64,000 nt of DNA from Occallatibacter savannae (GCF_003131205.1 NZ_QFFY01000001.1:1669498-1733497), one strand, 5' to 3'; counted from the first letter of the stretch, positions 18,201 to 27,321 are shown. Notes: generated from the letters alone by a model not told the origin. Program-made: numbers and translations.

Positions 18201-18640
18201 TCAGGGATAGGGCTGTAGGAGAAGTCATAGTAGCACTCCTCCAGATATCCGTTCCGGTTGAGATACAAAGCCTGACCGAGGAGCGTCGTCTCTTGTCCGT
18301 GCTCCAGAACGCGGAGAAACATTGGGCCGATGAACTCCCAGAGTTCGGGGAATGTTTGGGGTGTTCCGTTGCCCAGGGCGGCTGGGTGCTTGAGCTTGCC
18401 CAGGATAGGTCGGTAAGCGTGGTTGTAGATCTGAATGAACTGGGGTCCCCATGCGATGTACATGGGGTATCCGCTCCCGAGCAACATTCGGGCAGCGACT
18501 CGGAGAGAGCGGGGCCAGCCGTCGGGACTGCCGAGTGGAGTACTCTCCCAGTCCAACTCGCGCATGAGGCAGGCCATCTCTCCGGAACCGGAGAACAGAC
18601 TGAGGTCAGGTTGTTGGGCGGTACCGAGAACCTCTTCCAT
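15293..18640 (-). CDS. Hybrid sensor histidine kinase (PAS-GAF-HisKA-HATPase-REC-PAS-HisKA-HATPase)
   Basis: FFSNISHEFRTPLTL and ASSIAHEINNPLEAIT (two H-boxes), VLLVDDNADMREYM...DLVMVDAMMPVMDG...VSKPFSSREL receiver, and two ATPase regions (GTGIGLALVNELV, GTGLGLWVSKEI). Confidence 0.9.
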   Translation of the reverse strand: MEEVLGTAQQPDLSLFSGSGEMACLMRELDWESTPLGSPDGWPRSLRVAARMLLGSGYPMYIAWGPQFIQIYNHAYRPILGKLKHPAALGNGTPQTFPELWEFIGPMFLRVLEHGQETTLLGQALYLNRNGYLEECYYDFSYSPIPDDDPGKVGGVFVTCTEITGSVLEQRRLKTVRDLGSSDPNVHTAEEVCIEAAEVLGRNNLDIPFAALYLVDESGATARLAAATGVEAGDPICPVTLPISDEGAWPVSSALESSPLQHVPDLAQRFAQIPTGGWPDPPAEAVLIPFTRTSLQPVGFIVMGVNPRKQFDTAMEQFLVRCAQTIGGRIASVRAYEDARRRLESLAELDRAKTVFFSNISHEFRTPLTLIASPLDDLANSESLSRADRETIQLAKRNVIRLQRLVNNLLDFSRIEAGRANANFEAVDLVSMTAEIASGFRSTFEKAGLSLSTDAEPLSEKIYIDREMWEKILLNLLSNAFKFTFSGGVTVSIDESADSVCVNVADTGVGIPSEEIPRIFERFHRIEGTRGRSYEGTGIGLALVNELVKIHGGSIQVTSEPGVGTRFEIRLPKGTAHLDPEQVSHSNVSSSASLRVDGFVAEALRWIDDPPAGDLISQISSLPEAFANESAVKADRRRRVLLVDDNADMREYMARLLEPFFEIEIARDGSKALQRIASSRPDLVMVDAMMPVMDGYELLKQIRENPELASLPVIMVSARAGTEMEIQGREAGADDYVSKPFSSRELVTRVRAVLKVAEIRAASEAAIRASENRSRQVLERTTDAVFVLDRDWCFTYLNPNALRMISGGRNLIGKNVWEEFPDAVGRAFWKQYHRVMDEGVSVQFNEYYPAPLDKWFEVHAYPTEEGLAAFFRDITLKLKSDAALRQNEKLAAVGRLASSIAHEINNPLEAITNLLYLMEMDELMQPRSREFLRSAQAELSRVSHIATQTLHFQRQSKGRVEVITADLLDSVIALYRTRFAEPGVVLERDLQPESKIMGYPGDLRQVFSNLLRNALEAIGSNGRISIRERICTDPESGRRFLRITVADSGHGMTPDVQKHLFEPFFSTKPATGTGLGLWVSKEIIDKHSGRIVVRSSTHPVRHGTVFSVLLPIEPI

Positions 18641-18831
18641 GCTTCACGTACATCCCGACAGCTGTCGACGAGTTGACAGGTTCAATCCGAGACGAAGATC
18701 CGGTCACGGGACATCGTGTACGGCGAAGCGACTGGACCTAATTCCTAAACCGGGTTAACGGCAATGATGCGACTACCGGATCGTAAGTTGCCCGACCAGA
18801 AGCCGAATCTCTCACGATCGAAAATTGCCAG

Positions 18832-20028
18832 CTAGGGCTTCGGTGCGGTTTGTGCGGTCTGGCCGGCTGGGGCGCCGCCCGGCTTGGCGTAGTAGCCGCG
18901 GCGGGTTCTGACGCTTAGCTTCATTCCCTTTTTGCCGATTGCCTCTACGTGAACGACGCGGAAGCCGCTTTTGCCGCTCAGGTTCGTCGAGTGATAGCCG
19001 ATGGTGTACTGGTTGCGGATATCGCGGGCGACGTCAGAGGCGATGGAGTTGACCTCTTCAAGGGAGCGAGGGAAGTATGCGACGCCGCCAGTGTCGTCGG
19101 ACATGGTCTGCAAAGCTTCGTGCGCGCGCTGGTATTCGCGCTGGTCGGCATCGTAGAGCAGGCCGATGGAGTAAACGACGGGTCCGCCGAGATCCTGCAC
19201 GCGCTGAATAGTTTTCTGCTCCGTGAGGTGCGAGGCGTTGTCGGCGCCGTCGGAGACGACGAGGAGAACCTGCTTGGAGTAGGTTGCGTGCTTGGAGAGC
19301 TCGTCGGCCGATGCGGCTATGGCATCGTAAAGCGCCGTGGTGCCCCTGGAATCGAAGTGCGAGAGGCCGCGATCGAGGGAGACGAGATCCTTTGTGAAGC
19401 CCTGGTCCAGATAGGCGTGGTCGTTGAAGTTGACGACAAAGGCTGTGTCCTGACGATTGGACTCCCGCATGAGTTCGAGCGCTGCGTGGTTGATGGCGGT
19501 GCGCTTGTCGTGCATGGATCCTGAGTTGTCGATGAGCAGGCCGATGGAAACGGGCTGGTCCTGATGACGGAAGGAGCTGACTCGCTGAGGAGCGCTGTCT
19601 TCCCATACGCGGAAGTCGGCCTGCGTGAGGCCCTCGACTGGATGGCCCTTCTCGTCGATCACCGTGCAGTTGAGGAGGACTTCGTCGACGTTTTCATGCA
19701 GCGTGTAGACGCCGTTCTGACCCTTTTGAATTTCGCCGGCCTTGGCGGGAGTATTCGACGTGTTGGAACCGGCCGTCTCGGCGACGGGAATGGGGTCGGG
19801 CGAAGGAACAGGGTCGCGATCGGAGGCGAGGTCGGGCTGTATTTCGGGACGGCGCGGGTCGCTCTGGCCGGGGGCGGCTTGGCCGGCAACGGGGCCGGAC
19901 CTTGGTGCAGCGGGCGCGGTGGCCTGCGCAGTGGCAAGAATTGAAGCACCGCAGAGCAGAACCGCTACCGCAACGAGATTTTTGGCGGAAAAGGACACAA
20001 GGCGACCGTACGAAACGCAATAGCGCAT
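18832..20028 (-). CDS. VWFA-related (acidobacterial VWA family) secreted protein with intact MIDAS
   Basis: VDEVLLNCTVIDEKGHPVEGLTQADFRVWEDSAPQRVSSFRHQDQPVSIGLLIDNSGSM (DxSxS); ATG at 20028 in frame, track extension upstream judged artefactual. Confidence 0.85.
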   Translation of the reverse strand: MRYCVSYGRLVSFSAKNLVAVAVLLCGASILATAQATAPAAPRSGPVAGQAAPGQSDPRRPEIQPDLASDRDPVPSPDPIPVAETAGSNTSNTPAKAGEIQKGQNGVYTLHENVDEVLLNCTVIDEKGHPVEGLTQADFRVWEDSAPQRVSSFRHQDQPVSIGLLIDNSGSMHDKRTAINHAALELMRESNRQDTAFVVNFNDHAYLDQGFTKDLVSLDRGLSHFDSRGTTALYDAIAASADELSKHATYSKQVLLVVSDGADNASHLTEQKTIQRVQDLGGPVVYSIGLLYDADQREYQRAHEALQTMSDDTGGVAYFPRSLEEVNSIASDVARDIRNQYTIGYHSTNLSGKSGFRVVHVEAIGKKGMKLSVRTRRGYYAKPGGAPAGQTAQTAPKP

Positions 20029-20159
20029 CAGTGAGTAAGATGCGGCGAACGCGCCTGCCGTCACTTGCGGGGTAAGTAGATTCAAGGAAAAGTGAAGATG
20101 AGGCGAAGATGCGCCCGGGGCGGAGTGGAGCTGCGGCGGCGAAGCGGACTCTGTCGCGA

Positions 20160-20633
20160 CTACTGCTTCTGGCGATCGTCTTTGCCGCGCTTCACGCATT
20201 CGGCGCGGATCTTTTCGTAACGGTCGTGGAGGACGCTGAGCTCTTCGTCGCTGAGGGATTCGATGGCCATCATGCGATTGCTGGCTGCGCCGATGGAGAG
20301 GATCAGCTCGTTGAGCTTGAGGTTCATCGCCTGAGCATCGCGGTTTTGCGTGTTCTGAATGAGGAAGACCATCAAAAAGGTCACGATGGTGGTGCCTGTG
20401 TTGATGACGAGCTGCCACGTGTCGGAGTAGTGGAAGATGGGCCCTGTAGCGCCCCAGACCAACACGACGGCAATGGCTCCGATAAAGGCCCACTTGGAGC
20501 CTAGCAAGATGGAAGCGCGATTTGAGAAGCGCGCGAAGGTGCTGTGCGAGGTTTGCTCGGCTGCGGCTTCGGCGATGATGCTGCGGGCCCGGCTGCGACG
20601 ATGAGCGCGAGCAGGCTGAAGCGTCGAACTCAT
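20160..20633 (-). CDS. Low-affinity iron permease family membrane protein (PF04120-like)
   Basis: SKWAFIGAIAVVLVWGATGPIFHYSDTWQLVINTGTTIVTFLMVFLIQNTQNRDAQAMNLKLNELI; AAAGGAG SD 7 nt before the ATG at 20633. Confidence 0.85.
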   Translation of the reverse strand: MSSTLQPARAHRRSRARSIIAEAAAEQTSHSTFARFSNRASILLGSKWAFIGAIAVVLVWGATGPIFHYSDTWQLVINTGTTIVTFLMVFLIQNTQNRDAQAMNLKLNELILSIGAASNRMMAIESLSDEELSVLHDRYEKIRAECVKRGKDDRQKQ

Positions 20634-20661
20634 GCTGCCGCTCCTTTCACCTGGGGTCTGC

Positions 20662-20691
20662 ACGCATTGTCACTCGAGATGCGTGAGTGAC
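20662..20691 (-). promoter_or_regulatory. Overlapping inverted repeats upstream of the iron-permease-like gene
   Basis: Minus strand GTCACTC-ACGCAT-CTC-GAGTGAC-A-ATGCGT: dyad 1 GTCACTC/GAGTGAC, dyad 2 ACGCAT/ATGCGT. Confidence 0.5.
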
Positions 20692-20785
20692 ACGTACAGG
20701 TATGTCACTGATTTGATGGAACGCCGCGAGTGCACGGTTGTACGGAGAAGGGAGTGATGCGGCTTACCCTGTGCCAGAGTCAACA

Positions 20786-22057
20786 TCACTTCAAGGCCCA
20801 GATGCTGAGCCGGAATCGGCATGCGACAGGATTGCCGTCGTGGAATGCCGGAATGAAGTGCCAACCAAAAGCGGCCTGAACCAGTTGAGGATCATCTGCC
20901 TTGATGACTTTTGCGGAGCGCACCTTGCCGGCAGCATCAACGACGAGTTCGACGGTCTCGTTTTGCGAAGGCAGGCTACCGTCCGGGGACGTGGGACGGC
21001 GGAGAAGAATCGACTTCGGCTGTACGACGGGCGGCTCGCTTTGAGAAGAGTCGGGCGCTCCACCGTAGGGGTTGACTGTCGACACGACCGGTGAGGTCGC
21101 CACGGCATCGTAGATCTTTGCGCGGCCTCGATGATAGGGCTGACTTCGAGAGTGTTCGATATTGCGGAGTATGCCGCGACTATGGAGATCGGTAATGGCG
21201 TCGCGCATGCGTGGAAGGTCCTGTAGAGGCCAGTAATCAGACAAGGCGTTCCACGCTTGACTCTCTCGTCCGCTGTAGAGGTACGCGCAGACGAGCTCGA
21301 GTACGCTGATCTTTGTCCGGAAGAGGCGGTGCAGCTCGGCGTCTTTTCCGAGTGACTTGAGGGATAGCTTTCCATCGCTCTGTTTGAAGCCGGTGAGATC
21401 GGCCTGACTCATCTGAGAGCGAAGCCTGGCGATCAGTTCGTCGTAGTAGGGCAAGAACTCAGAGCCAACATCAACTGGATGTCCTTTTGCGAAACGAATG
21501 ACGACCGGAGGGGCAAAATCGAAGTCGACGGCGGGAATTCGTTCGAAGCCGTCGATGGCTTTTGCGTCATCGGTCCAGATTTCTATTCGGCCATCGAGGT
21601 CCGTATCCGCGGCGGTGTAGGAGTCGCCGCCGGAGAGCGTCTGGAGAAGGCGGAGCGGCTTAGCGAGAGAGTAGATGCGGTATTCGACGTTCGAGCCGCG
21701 TCCCGTTTGATCGACCTGAAAGGCAACGACAGGCTTGCCGAAGCCGAGGTCTGCTCCGAGAACGTCGATCCCGATCTGGCCTGCATCGTCGGCGACGGAG
21801 AGTTCCTGACCTTTGCGTGCCAGCCTGGCACTGCAGGCGCGCTCGGCAAAGGAGCCCTTTCGCATGGGGCCAACTTCAACCGTCGTGCCGGAAAATTCGG
21901 TTTTGTACTCGCCGCTGCCGGTGTCGCAGGTGATGTCGTGAGCGCTCGCTTGCACCTGGGAATAAGCGGTGCAGAAAGCAAGGCTAAAGAGACAAAGAAG
22001 TTCGCCAGCAGACCGGACCGGAGCTTTGTTCAGGTACAGTTGCCGTACCTTTCTCAT
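20786..22057 (-). CDS. Secreted protein with TonB C-terminal-like domain
   Basis: N-terminal signal-like segment; C-terminus NETVELVVDAAGKVRSAKVIKADDPQLVQAAFGWHFIPAFHDGNPVACRFRLSIWALK. Confidence 0.65.
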   Translation of the reverse strand: MRKVRQLYLNKAPVRSAGELLCLFSLAFCTAYSQVQASAHDITCDTGSGEYKTEFSGTTVEVGPMRKGSFAERACSARLARKGQELSVADDAGQIGIDVLGADLGFGKPVVAFQVDQTGRGSNVEYRIYSLAKPLRLLQTLSGGDSYTAADTDLDGRIEIWTDDAKAIDGFERIPAVDFDFAPPVVIRFAKGHPVDVGSEFLPYYDELIARLRSQMSQADLTGFKQSDGKLSLKSLGKDAELHRLFRTKISVLELVCAYLYSGRESQAWNALSDYWPLQDLPRMRDAITDLHSRGILRNIEHSRSQPYHRGRAKIYDAVATSPVVSTVNPYGGAPDSSQSEPPVVQPKSILLRRPTSPDGSLPSQNETVELVVDAAGKVRSAKVIKADDPQLVQAAFGWHFIPAFHDGNPVACRFRLSIWALK

Positions 22058-22178
22058 GTTTCACCAGAGAACGAGCCATTCTACAGCAGAGGGACTGAAC
22101 GGCTCCGGAAGCAGGATCACGCAGCGCTGCAGATTTATGCTGTAAAGGAAGTTGCGGCGCTCGCGAAGTGCGAGAGGG

Positions 22179-23015
22179 ATGGCGATGAAGACGATTGTGG
22201 TTTCAGATCAGGTCCGGTATCCACGGATGACGACGGAGGAATTGCGGGAGTGCTTTTTGGCGGATGGACTCTGCCGGCCGGGAGAGATTCGGTTGAGCTA
22301 TGTGGATCTGGATCGGGCGGTGGTGGGCTTCGCGGCCCCGGTGAGCGCGCCGCTGAACTTGACGAGCAGCCCGGAGTTGCGAGCGGAGTATTTCACCGAG
22401 CGGCGGGAGCTCGGCGTGTTAAATATCGGCGGAGCGGGAACGGTTCGCGTGGGCGATGAGAGCTACGATCTCGAGAACCTCGATCTGGTCTATATCGGGC
22501 GCGGGAATCCTGAGATTCAATTCGAGACGAAGGACAGCGGGAATCCGGCGGTGTTCTACATGCTGAGCTATCCGGCGCACGCGGCGTACCCGGTGAGCGT
22601 GGTGCGGAGGGCAGAGGCGCAGCCGACGGAGATCGGCGCGGCGGCAACGAGTAACCGCAGGACGATCTATAAGTACATTCACATGGGCGGCGTGAAGAGC
22701 TGCCAGCTGGTGATGGGCGTGACTCATCTGCATGAGGGGAGCACGTGGAACACGATGCCGGCGCATACCCATATGCGGCGATCGGAGCTCTACCTGTACT
22801 TCGATGTGGCGGAGAATGCGCGCGTGTTTCATCTGATGGGGCCTCCTGAGGAGACGCGGCACATCGTGGTGGCGGATCGAGAGGTGGTCATCTCGCCGGG
22901 ATGGTCGATCCACGCAGGTGTCGGGACGCAGGCGTACAAGTTCTGCTGGGGCATGGGTGGTGAGAATCAGGACTATGCCGATATGGATCCGGTGGACTTG
23001 AAGACCATGCGGTGA
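22179..23015 (+). CDS. kduI: 5-dehydro-4-deoxy-D-glucuronate isomerase
   Basis: KduI signature sequence incl. VTHLHEGSTWNTMPAHTHMRRSELYLYFDV and FHLMGPPEETRHIVVADREVVISPGWSIHAGVGTQAYKFCWGMGGENQDYADMD. Confidence 0.95.
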   Translation: MAMKTIVVSDQVRYPRMTTEELRECFLADGLCRPGEIRLSYVDLDRAVVGFAAPVSAPLNLTSSPELRAEYFTERRELGVLNIGGAGTVRVGDESYDLENLDLVYIGRGNPEIQFETKDSGNPAVFYMLSYPAHAAYPVSVVRRAEAQPTEIGAAATSNRRTIYKYIHMGGVKSCQLVMGVTHLHEGSTWNTMPAHTHMRRSELYLYFDVAENARVFHLMGPPEETRHIVVADREVVISPGWSIHAGVGTQAYKFCWGMGGENQDYADMDPVDLKTMR

Positions 23016-23059
23016 GCCGGAATTGCGGTGAAGCGCAAGCTGACGTGATAGAAGGAGGA

Positions 23060-25570
23060 ATGCGCAAGCTTCCTCTTTTTTCTTTGTGCTTTTGTTCCCT
23101 TCTGACAGCTGCGGCAATCGCACAGAACGTTTCTGGCAAGGAATCGGCGGCGATTCCGACGATCCGCGAGAAGACGGCGGGGATGAAGCATCTGGACGGG
23201 CTGGTTCCGCTCGACTGGGATGCGAAGGCCGGAAAGCTGTACCTCGAAGTGCCGCGGTTCGATGAGAGCGGCAAGAGCGTCGATTTGATCTACGCTACTT
23301 CCCTGCCCTTCGGCACGGGGTCGAACGACCTGGGCCTCGATCGCGGGCAAGTCTCGGAGGGGCGGATCGTTCACTTTGAGCGCAGCGGGCCGAAGGTGCT
23401 GCTGGTGCAGCCGAACATGGCGTTTCGCACGTCGAGCAACGACAGAGATGAGCAGCTTGCGGTGAAGCAGTCGTTCGCGGAATCGGTTCTGTGGGGCTTT
23501 ACAGTGGCTGCGGAGTCGGCCGAGGGAGCGGTGCTTATCGATGCGACGGATTTCTTTCTTCACGATGTGCACGGTGTAGCGGACGCACTGGCCCAGGCCA
23601 AGCAGGGCTCGTATCGTGTGGATGCGAGTCGCTCGGCGATCGAGATGGAAGATACGAAGGCGTTTCCGAAGAACACGGAGGTTGAAGCGGAACTCACGTT
23701 CGTGACGGATGGTACGGAGAAAGCGATTTTTGTGCGGGATGTTACGCCGGATCCTCACGCTATGACGATTCGCGAGCGGACATCGTTTATCGAATTGCCG
23801 GGACCGGGATTCACGCCGCGCAGGTTTGTGTCACGGGCGGGCTTCTTCGAGAATCGCTACCGAGACTACACGGCACCGCTGGGCGAGCCCCTGGACCAGC
23901 TGTTTCTGGTGCGACACAGACTGACCAAGCAGGATCCGAAGTGCACGGCGGATTGCAAGGCGGTTGCTCCGATTCAGTACTACGTGGACCGCGGCGCTCC
24001 TGAACCGGTGCGGACCGCGCTGGTGGAGGGAGCGCGATGGTGGGATGAGGCGTTTCAGGCGGCTGGGTGGGCGAAGGGTACGTTCCGCGTTGATGTGTTG
24101 CCGGAGGGCGCGGACGCGATGGACGTCCGGTACAACATCATCCAGTGGGTGCATCGCTACACGCGGGGCTGGAGCTATGGATCGGCGATTGCCGATCCGC
24201 GAACGGGCGAGATCATCAAAGGAAATGTGACGCTGGGTTCGCTGCGCGCACGACAGGATTATCTGATTGCTGAAGCGCTGCTCGCGCCCTATGCAGATGG
24301 GAAGGCGCCGGCCGACGATCCGATGCTGAAGATGGTGCTGGCCCGGATCCGGCAGCTTTCCGCTCACGAGACGGGGCACACGCTTGGGCTGTCTCATAAC
24401 TTTGCCGCGTCAACGGTGAAGCAGGGTGACAGCGTAATGGATTATCCGCACCCGCTGATGACGCTGGATAGCAGCGGGCACATCGATGCATCGCATGCAT
24501 ATGCAGCTGGAATCGGCGACTGGGACAAGGTGGCGATCGATTATGGATACCGCGAGTTTGCAAAGGGAACGAGCGCCGATGAGCAGAACGCTGCGCTCGC
24601 CAAGATTCTGACGGACGCGGATCGCGCAGGACAGGTGTTCATCACGGATGAGGATGCACGGCCGTTCGGTTCGGCGCACCCGCGCGCGCACTTGTGGGAT
24701 AACGGGAGCGATCCGGCGGCGGAGCTGGATCGGGTGCTGGAGGTGCGAGCGGCCGCGCTGAAGAACTTCGGCGAGAATGCGGTCAGGCGCGGGACGCCGA
24801 TGGCAGAGCTGGAGAAGACGCTGGTTCCGCTTTATCTGTTTCACCGGTATCAGACAGAGGCGGCTATCAAAGAGATCGGGGGACTGGATTATCGCTACAA
24901 CCAGCGCGGCGATGGGTTGCCGGATCCGACGATCGTGGATGCGAAGGTGCAGAAGCAGGCGCTGCAGGCAGTGCTGAAGACGCTCGCGCCGGAAACGCTG
25001 ACGCTACCTGAGTCGATCTTGAAGTTGCTGCCTCCGGTACCGCCGGGATACCCGCGAACGCGAGAGTCGTTTCCGTCGCACACGGGTTTGACGTTCGATC
25101 CAGTGGCAGCGGCGGAGTCGGCAGCCGATCTGACGCTGAAAGTGCTGTTGGATGCCGAGCGGGCGAGCAGGATGATCGAGTACCACATGCGCGCGCCTGG
25201 CTCCACTTCGCTGCGCGAGATGATGGAAGCGATTTCGGCGAAGGTGGCGGAGCGGCCCGAAGGCGGGCACACGATGTCGTCTGAGGTGGAGCGAGCCGTG
25301 GAGTTTCGCGCGCTCGAAGCGCAGATGGAGTTAGCCGTGGATCCTGGTGCTTCAAGCCAGGCGCGGGCGATTGCACTGTGGCATCTTCGCGACGTGCTGA
25401 ACCAATGGAAATCGACCCCGATGCCCAAGGATACGGCGGAAGCGATTCATCGTGCGGCGATGGTGGACCGGCTGGAACGATTTGAGCAGGATCCGGCGAA
25501 ATTTGTTCCTTCGAAAACTGTCGAGGCTCCTCCGGGGATGCCGATCGGGGACGACGAAGACTGGAATTAG
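23060..25570 (+). CDS. Secreted zinc-dependent metalloprotease (DUF5117/DUF5118-type)
   Basis: LSAHETGHTLGLSHNFAAS (HExxHxxGxxH-like); signal peptide; GAAGGAGGA SD immediately upstream of the ATG at 23060. Confidence 0.85.
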   Translation: MRKLPLFSLCFCSLLTAAAIAQNVSGKESAAIPTIREKTAGMKHLDGLVPLDWDAKAGKLYLEVPRFDESGKSVDLIYATSLPFGTGSNDLGLDRGQVSEGRIVHFERSGPKVLLVQPNMAFRTSSNDRDEQLAVKQSFAESVLWGFTVAAESAEGAVLIDATDFFLHDVHGVADALAQAKQGSYRVDASRSAIEMEDTKAFPKNTEVEAELTFVTDGTEKAIFVRDVTPDPHAMTIRERTSFIELPGPGFTPRRFVSRAGFFENRYRDYTAPLGEPLDQLFLVRHRLTKQDPKCTADCKAVAPIQYYVDRGAPEPVRTALVEGARWWDEAFQAAGWAKGTFRVDVLPEGADAMDVRYNIIQWVHRYTRGWSYGSAIADPRTGEIIKGNVTLGSLRARQDYLIAEALLAPYADGKAPADDPMLKMVLARIRQLSAHETGHTLGLSHNFAASTVKQGDSVMDYPHPLMTLDSSGHIDASHAYAAGIGDWDKVAIDYGYREFAKGTSADEQNAALAKILTDADRAGQVFITDEDARPFGSAHPRAHLWDNGSDPAAELDRVLEVRAAALKNFGENAVRRGTPMAELEKTLVPLYLFHRYQTEAAIKEIGGLDYRYNQRGDGLPDPTIVDAKVQKQALQAVLKTLAPETLTLPESILKLLPPVPPGYPRTRESFPSHTGLTFDPVAAAESAADLTLKVLLDAERASRMIEYHMRAPGSTSLREMMEAISAKVAERPEGGHTMSSEVERAVEFRALEAQMELAVDPGASSQARAIALWHLRDVLNQWKSTPMPKDTAEAIHRAAMVDRLERFEQDPAKFVPSKTVEAPPGMPIGDDEDWN

Positions 25571-25601
25571 ATTGTGCGATCGCCGTGCAGCACGATGGCG
25601 A

Positions 25602-27221
25602 TCAGAAGCGTTGCATCTTGACGCGCACTACCGTTGGTTTGCCGTAGAACGAGAGGCCGCGATCGGTTTCGTCGCCGTTCCAAAGACGCACTGGTTTCCA
25701 GACGCCGTTCTCATAGCTTCCCTGCTCAGCGGTCAGGATCTGGCTGTGGATCCACGCAGGCTTGTTGGGCAGGTGGAACACGACGCTTGCATCGACGCCG
25801 GTGACCAGGAATTCATCGGGCCCGAGCTGCGCGACAAGAGCGGCTCCGTGAGCGTCTTTGGTGCCCGGCGCGCGGCGTCCATCGTTCTGCGGGAAGCCGA
25901 AGGCCACAGTCGCCTGCCAGGGGCCGAAATCGATCTCCTGCGTTGCGCGACCGGGCTCTTCGACGGCAGTTTTGACCTTGCCTTCGGATTCAAGCTGGGC
26001 GATCTCGCGATCCATGGGAGCGATGAGAGCGTAGTTGCGTGCGTGGGCAGTCCACGACTCGTCGCCGAGGATGTTCCAGCCGCTCTGATCTACTCCGAAG
26101 GGCGAGAATCCGATTGCGCCATCGCCGAGGGCGTAGAAGAAGAATTTTGCGAAGCTATCGCTGCGGCCGGTTTCGGGAATCCAGAGCGGGTTGTCGGGGC
26201 GGTGATATGCGGCCATAGTCTCGCGATAGAACTGGGAGTCATCCGCATAAATGTCGGGGCCGATCATGTCGATGGAAGGGGCGAGTTTGCGCCAGAGACC
26301 GACGAGCTTCTGCACAGCTCCGCCGCTGGGGTAGCCGATGCCGGGCTGAGCGAGCTGACGCTGGGGCAACTGCGCTGCAGGATAGTCGATCCAGACGTTG
26401 ATGTAATACGGGATGTTGAATTCGCGCTTGCCCGCCGCGACGATTTCGTCGATATATTTGGCTTGGTGGTAGGCCTGAAAGATCTCGTCGGCTTCGCTGC
26501 CGAAGACCTGGCCCCAAGTGCCACGCGACTTTCCAGCTGCGGCAAGAAGGTCTGCGGGTACTTCGCCCGCAATCTCTTTGTTGGCCTGAGCGGAGTTATC
26601 GCGTACGCTGCCGACGTTGCCGGATTCATTTTCGACCTGAATCAGAATGACGGTGTGCTGATCACCATCGATCTGGTTGAGGTGGCGAGTCAGAGCGGTG
26701 AATGCGGCTTTGTCGGCTTCGAGGGTGTTGCGGGAGAGCGGCGAGAGGACATCGATGGGTTCCCCGTCGCGGCGAATGACGTGCGGGAATCGCGTGGTGT
26801 CTTCTTTGACCCAGGTCGGGACGTAGTGCATGTTGCCGTTTTTCCAAGTGCCGAACCAGAGGATGACGGCGTGCAGATGGTGCTCGCGAGCACCCTGGAC
26901 GATGGCATCGACGTTGGCGAAGTCGAACTTGCCGGGCTGCGGCTCGAGCTGTTCCCAGTAGACGGGAGCCTCGACTGTGTTTGCATGGAGAGCCTCCATG
27001 GATTGCCAGACCTGGGGCAACTCGCTGGGCCAGCCGCTTGAGTTGTGAATCTGGCCGCCCAGGATTAGATAGGGATGTCCATCAACGAGAAACGTGTAGC
27101 GGCCGTCCTTCTGGACCAGTTTGGGCGCCTCCGCGGCGAATGCGGTAATGCCCGCGACAAGAAGAGAGAGAGCTGCCATTGTGCGCAGGAACGCTGTACG
27201 AGTCAGAGGACGAACGGTCAT
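25602..27221 (-). CDS. GH35/GH42-like beta-galactosidase family protein (DUF5597-containing type)
   Basis: GHPYLILGGQIHNSSGWPSELPQVWQSMEALHANTVEAPVYWEQLEPQPGKFDF; LIQVENESG; WIPETGRSDSFAKFFFYALGDGAIGFSPFGVD. Confidence 0.85.
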   Translation of the reverse strand: MTVRPLTRTAFLRTMAALSLLVAGITAFAAEAPKLVQKDGRYTFLVDGHPYLILGGQIHNSSGWPSELPQVWQSMEALHANTVEAPVYWEQLEPQPGKFDFANVDAIVQGAREHHLHAVILWFGTWKNGNMHYVPTWVKEDTTRFPHVIRRDGEPIDVLSPLSRNTLEADKAAFTALTRHLNQIDGDQHTVILIQVENESGNVGSVRDNSAQANKEIAGEVPADLLAAAGKSRGTWGQVFGSEADEIFQAYHQAKYIDEIVAAGKREFNIPYYINVWIDYPAAQLPQRQLAQPGIGYPSGGAVQKLVGLWRKLAPSIDMIGPDIYADDSQFYRETMAAYHRPDNPLWIPETGRSDSFAKFFFYALGDGAIGFSPFGVDQSGWNILGDESWTAHARNYALIAPMDREIAQLESEGKVKTAVEEPGRATQEIDFGPWQATVAFGFPQNDGRRAPGTKDAHGAALVAQLGPDEFLVTGVDASVVFHLPNKPAWIHSQILTAEQGSYENGVWKPVRLWNGDETDRGLSFYGKPTVVRVKMQRF

Positions 27222-27242
27222 ATGCGGATCACCTGAGGGGAA

Positions 27243-27256
27243 TGTAAGCGTATACA
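27243..27256. promoter_or_regulatory. LacI-family-like operator upstream of the GH35-like gene
   Basis: TGTAAGCGTATACA; CG-centred, within a ATGTA-N6-TACAT dyad, 22 bp upstream of the start codon at 27221. Confidence 0.45.
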
Positions 27257-27321
27257 TGAAACATTGGCAAGCAGTTTTACAGGGGAGCGAAGGCCGCCAG
27301 AGGCGCGGAAGGATAGATGGC

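Noticed and set aside
20662-20691. H-type pseudoknot interpretation of the overlapping dyads
   Set aside because: Connecting loops would be 0 and 1 nt, sterically implausible; kept only as alternative hairpins or an operator
25452-27041. 529-aa plus-strand ORF
   Set aside because: Opposite the GH35-like CDS whose motifs are clear; shadow ORF
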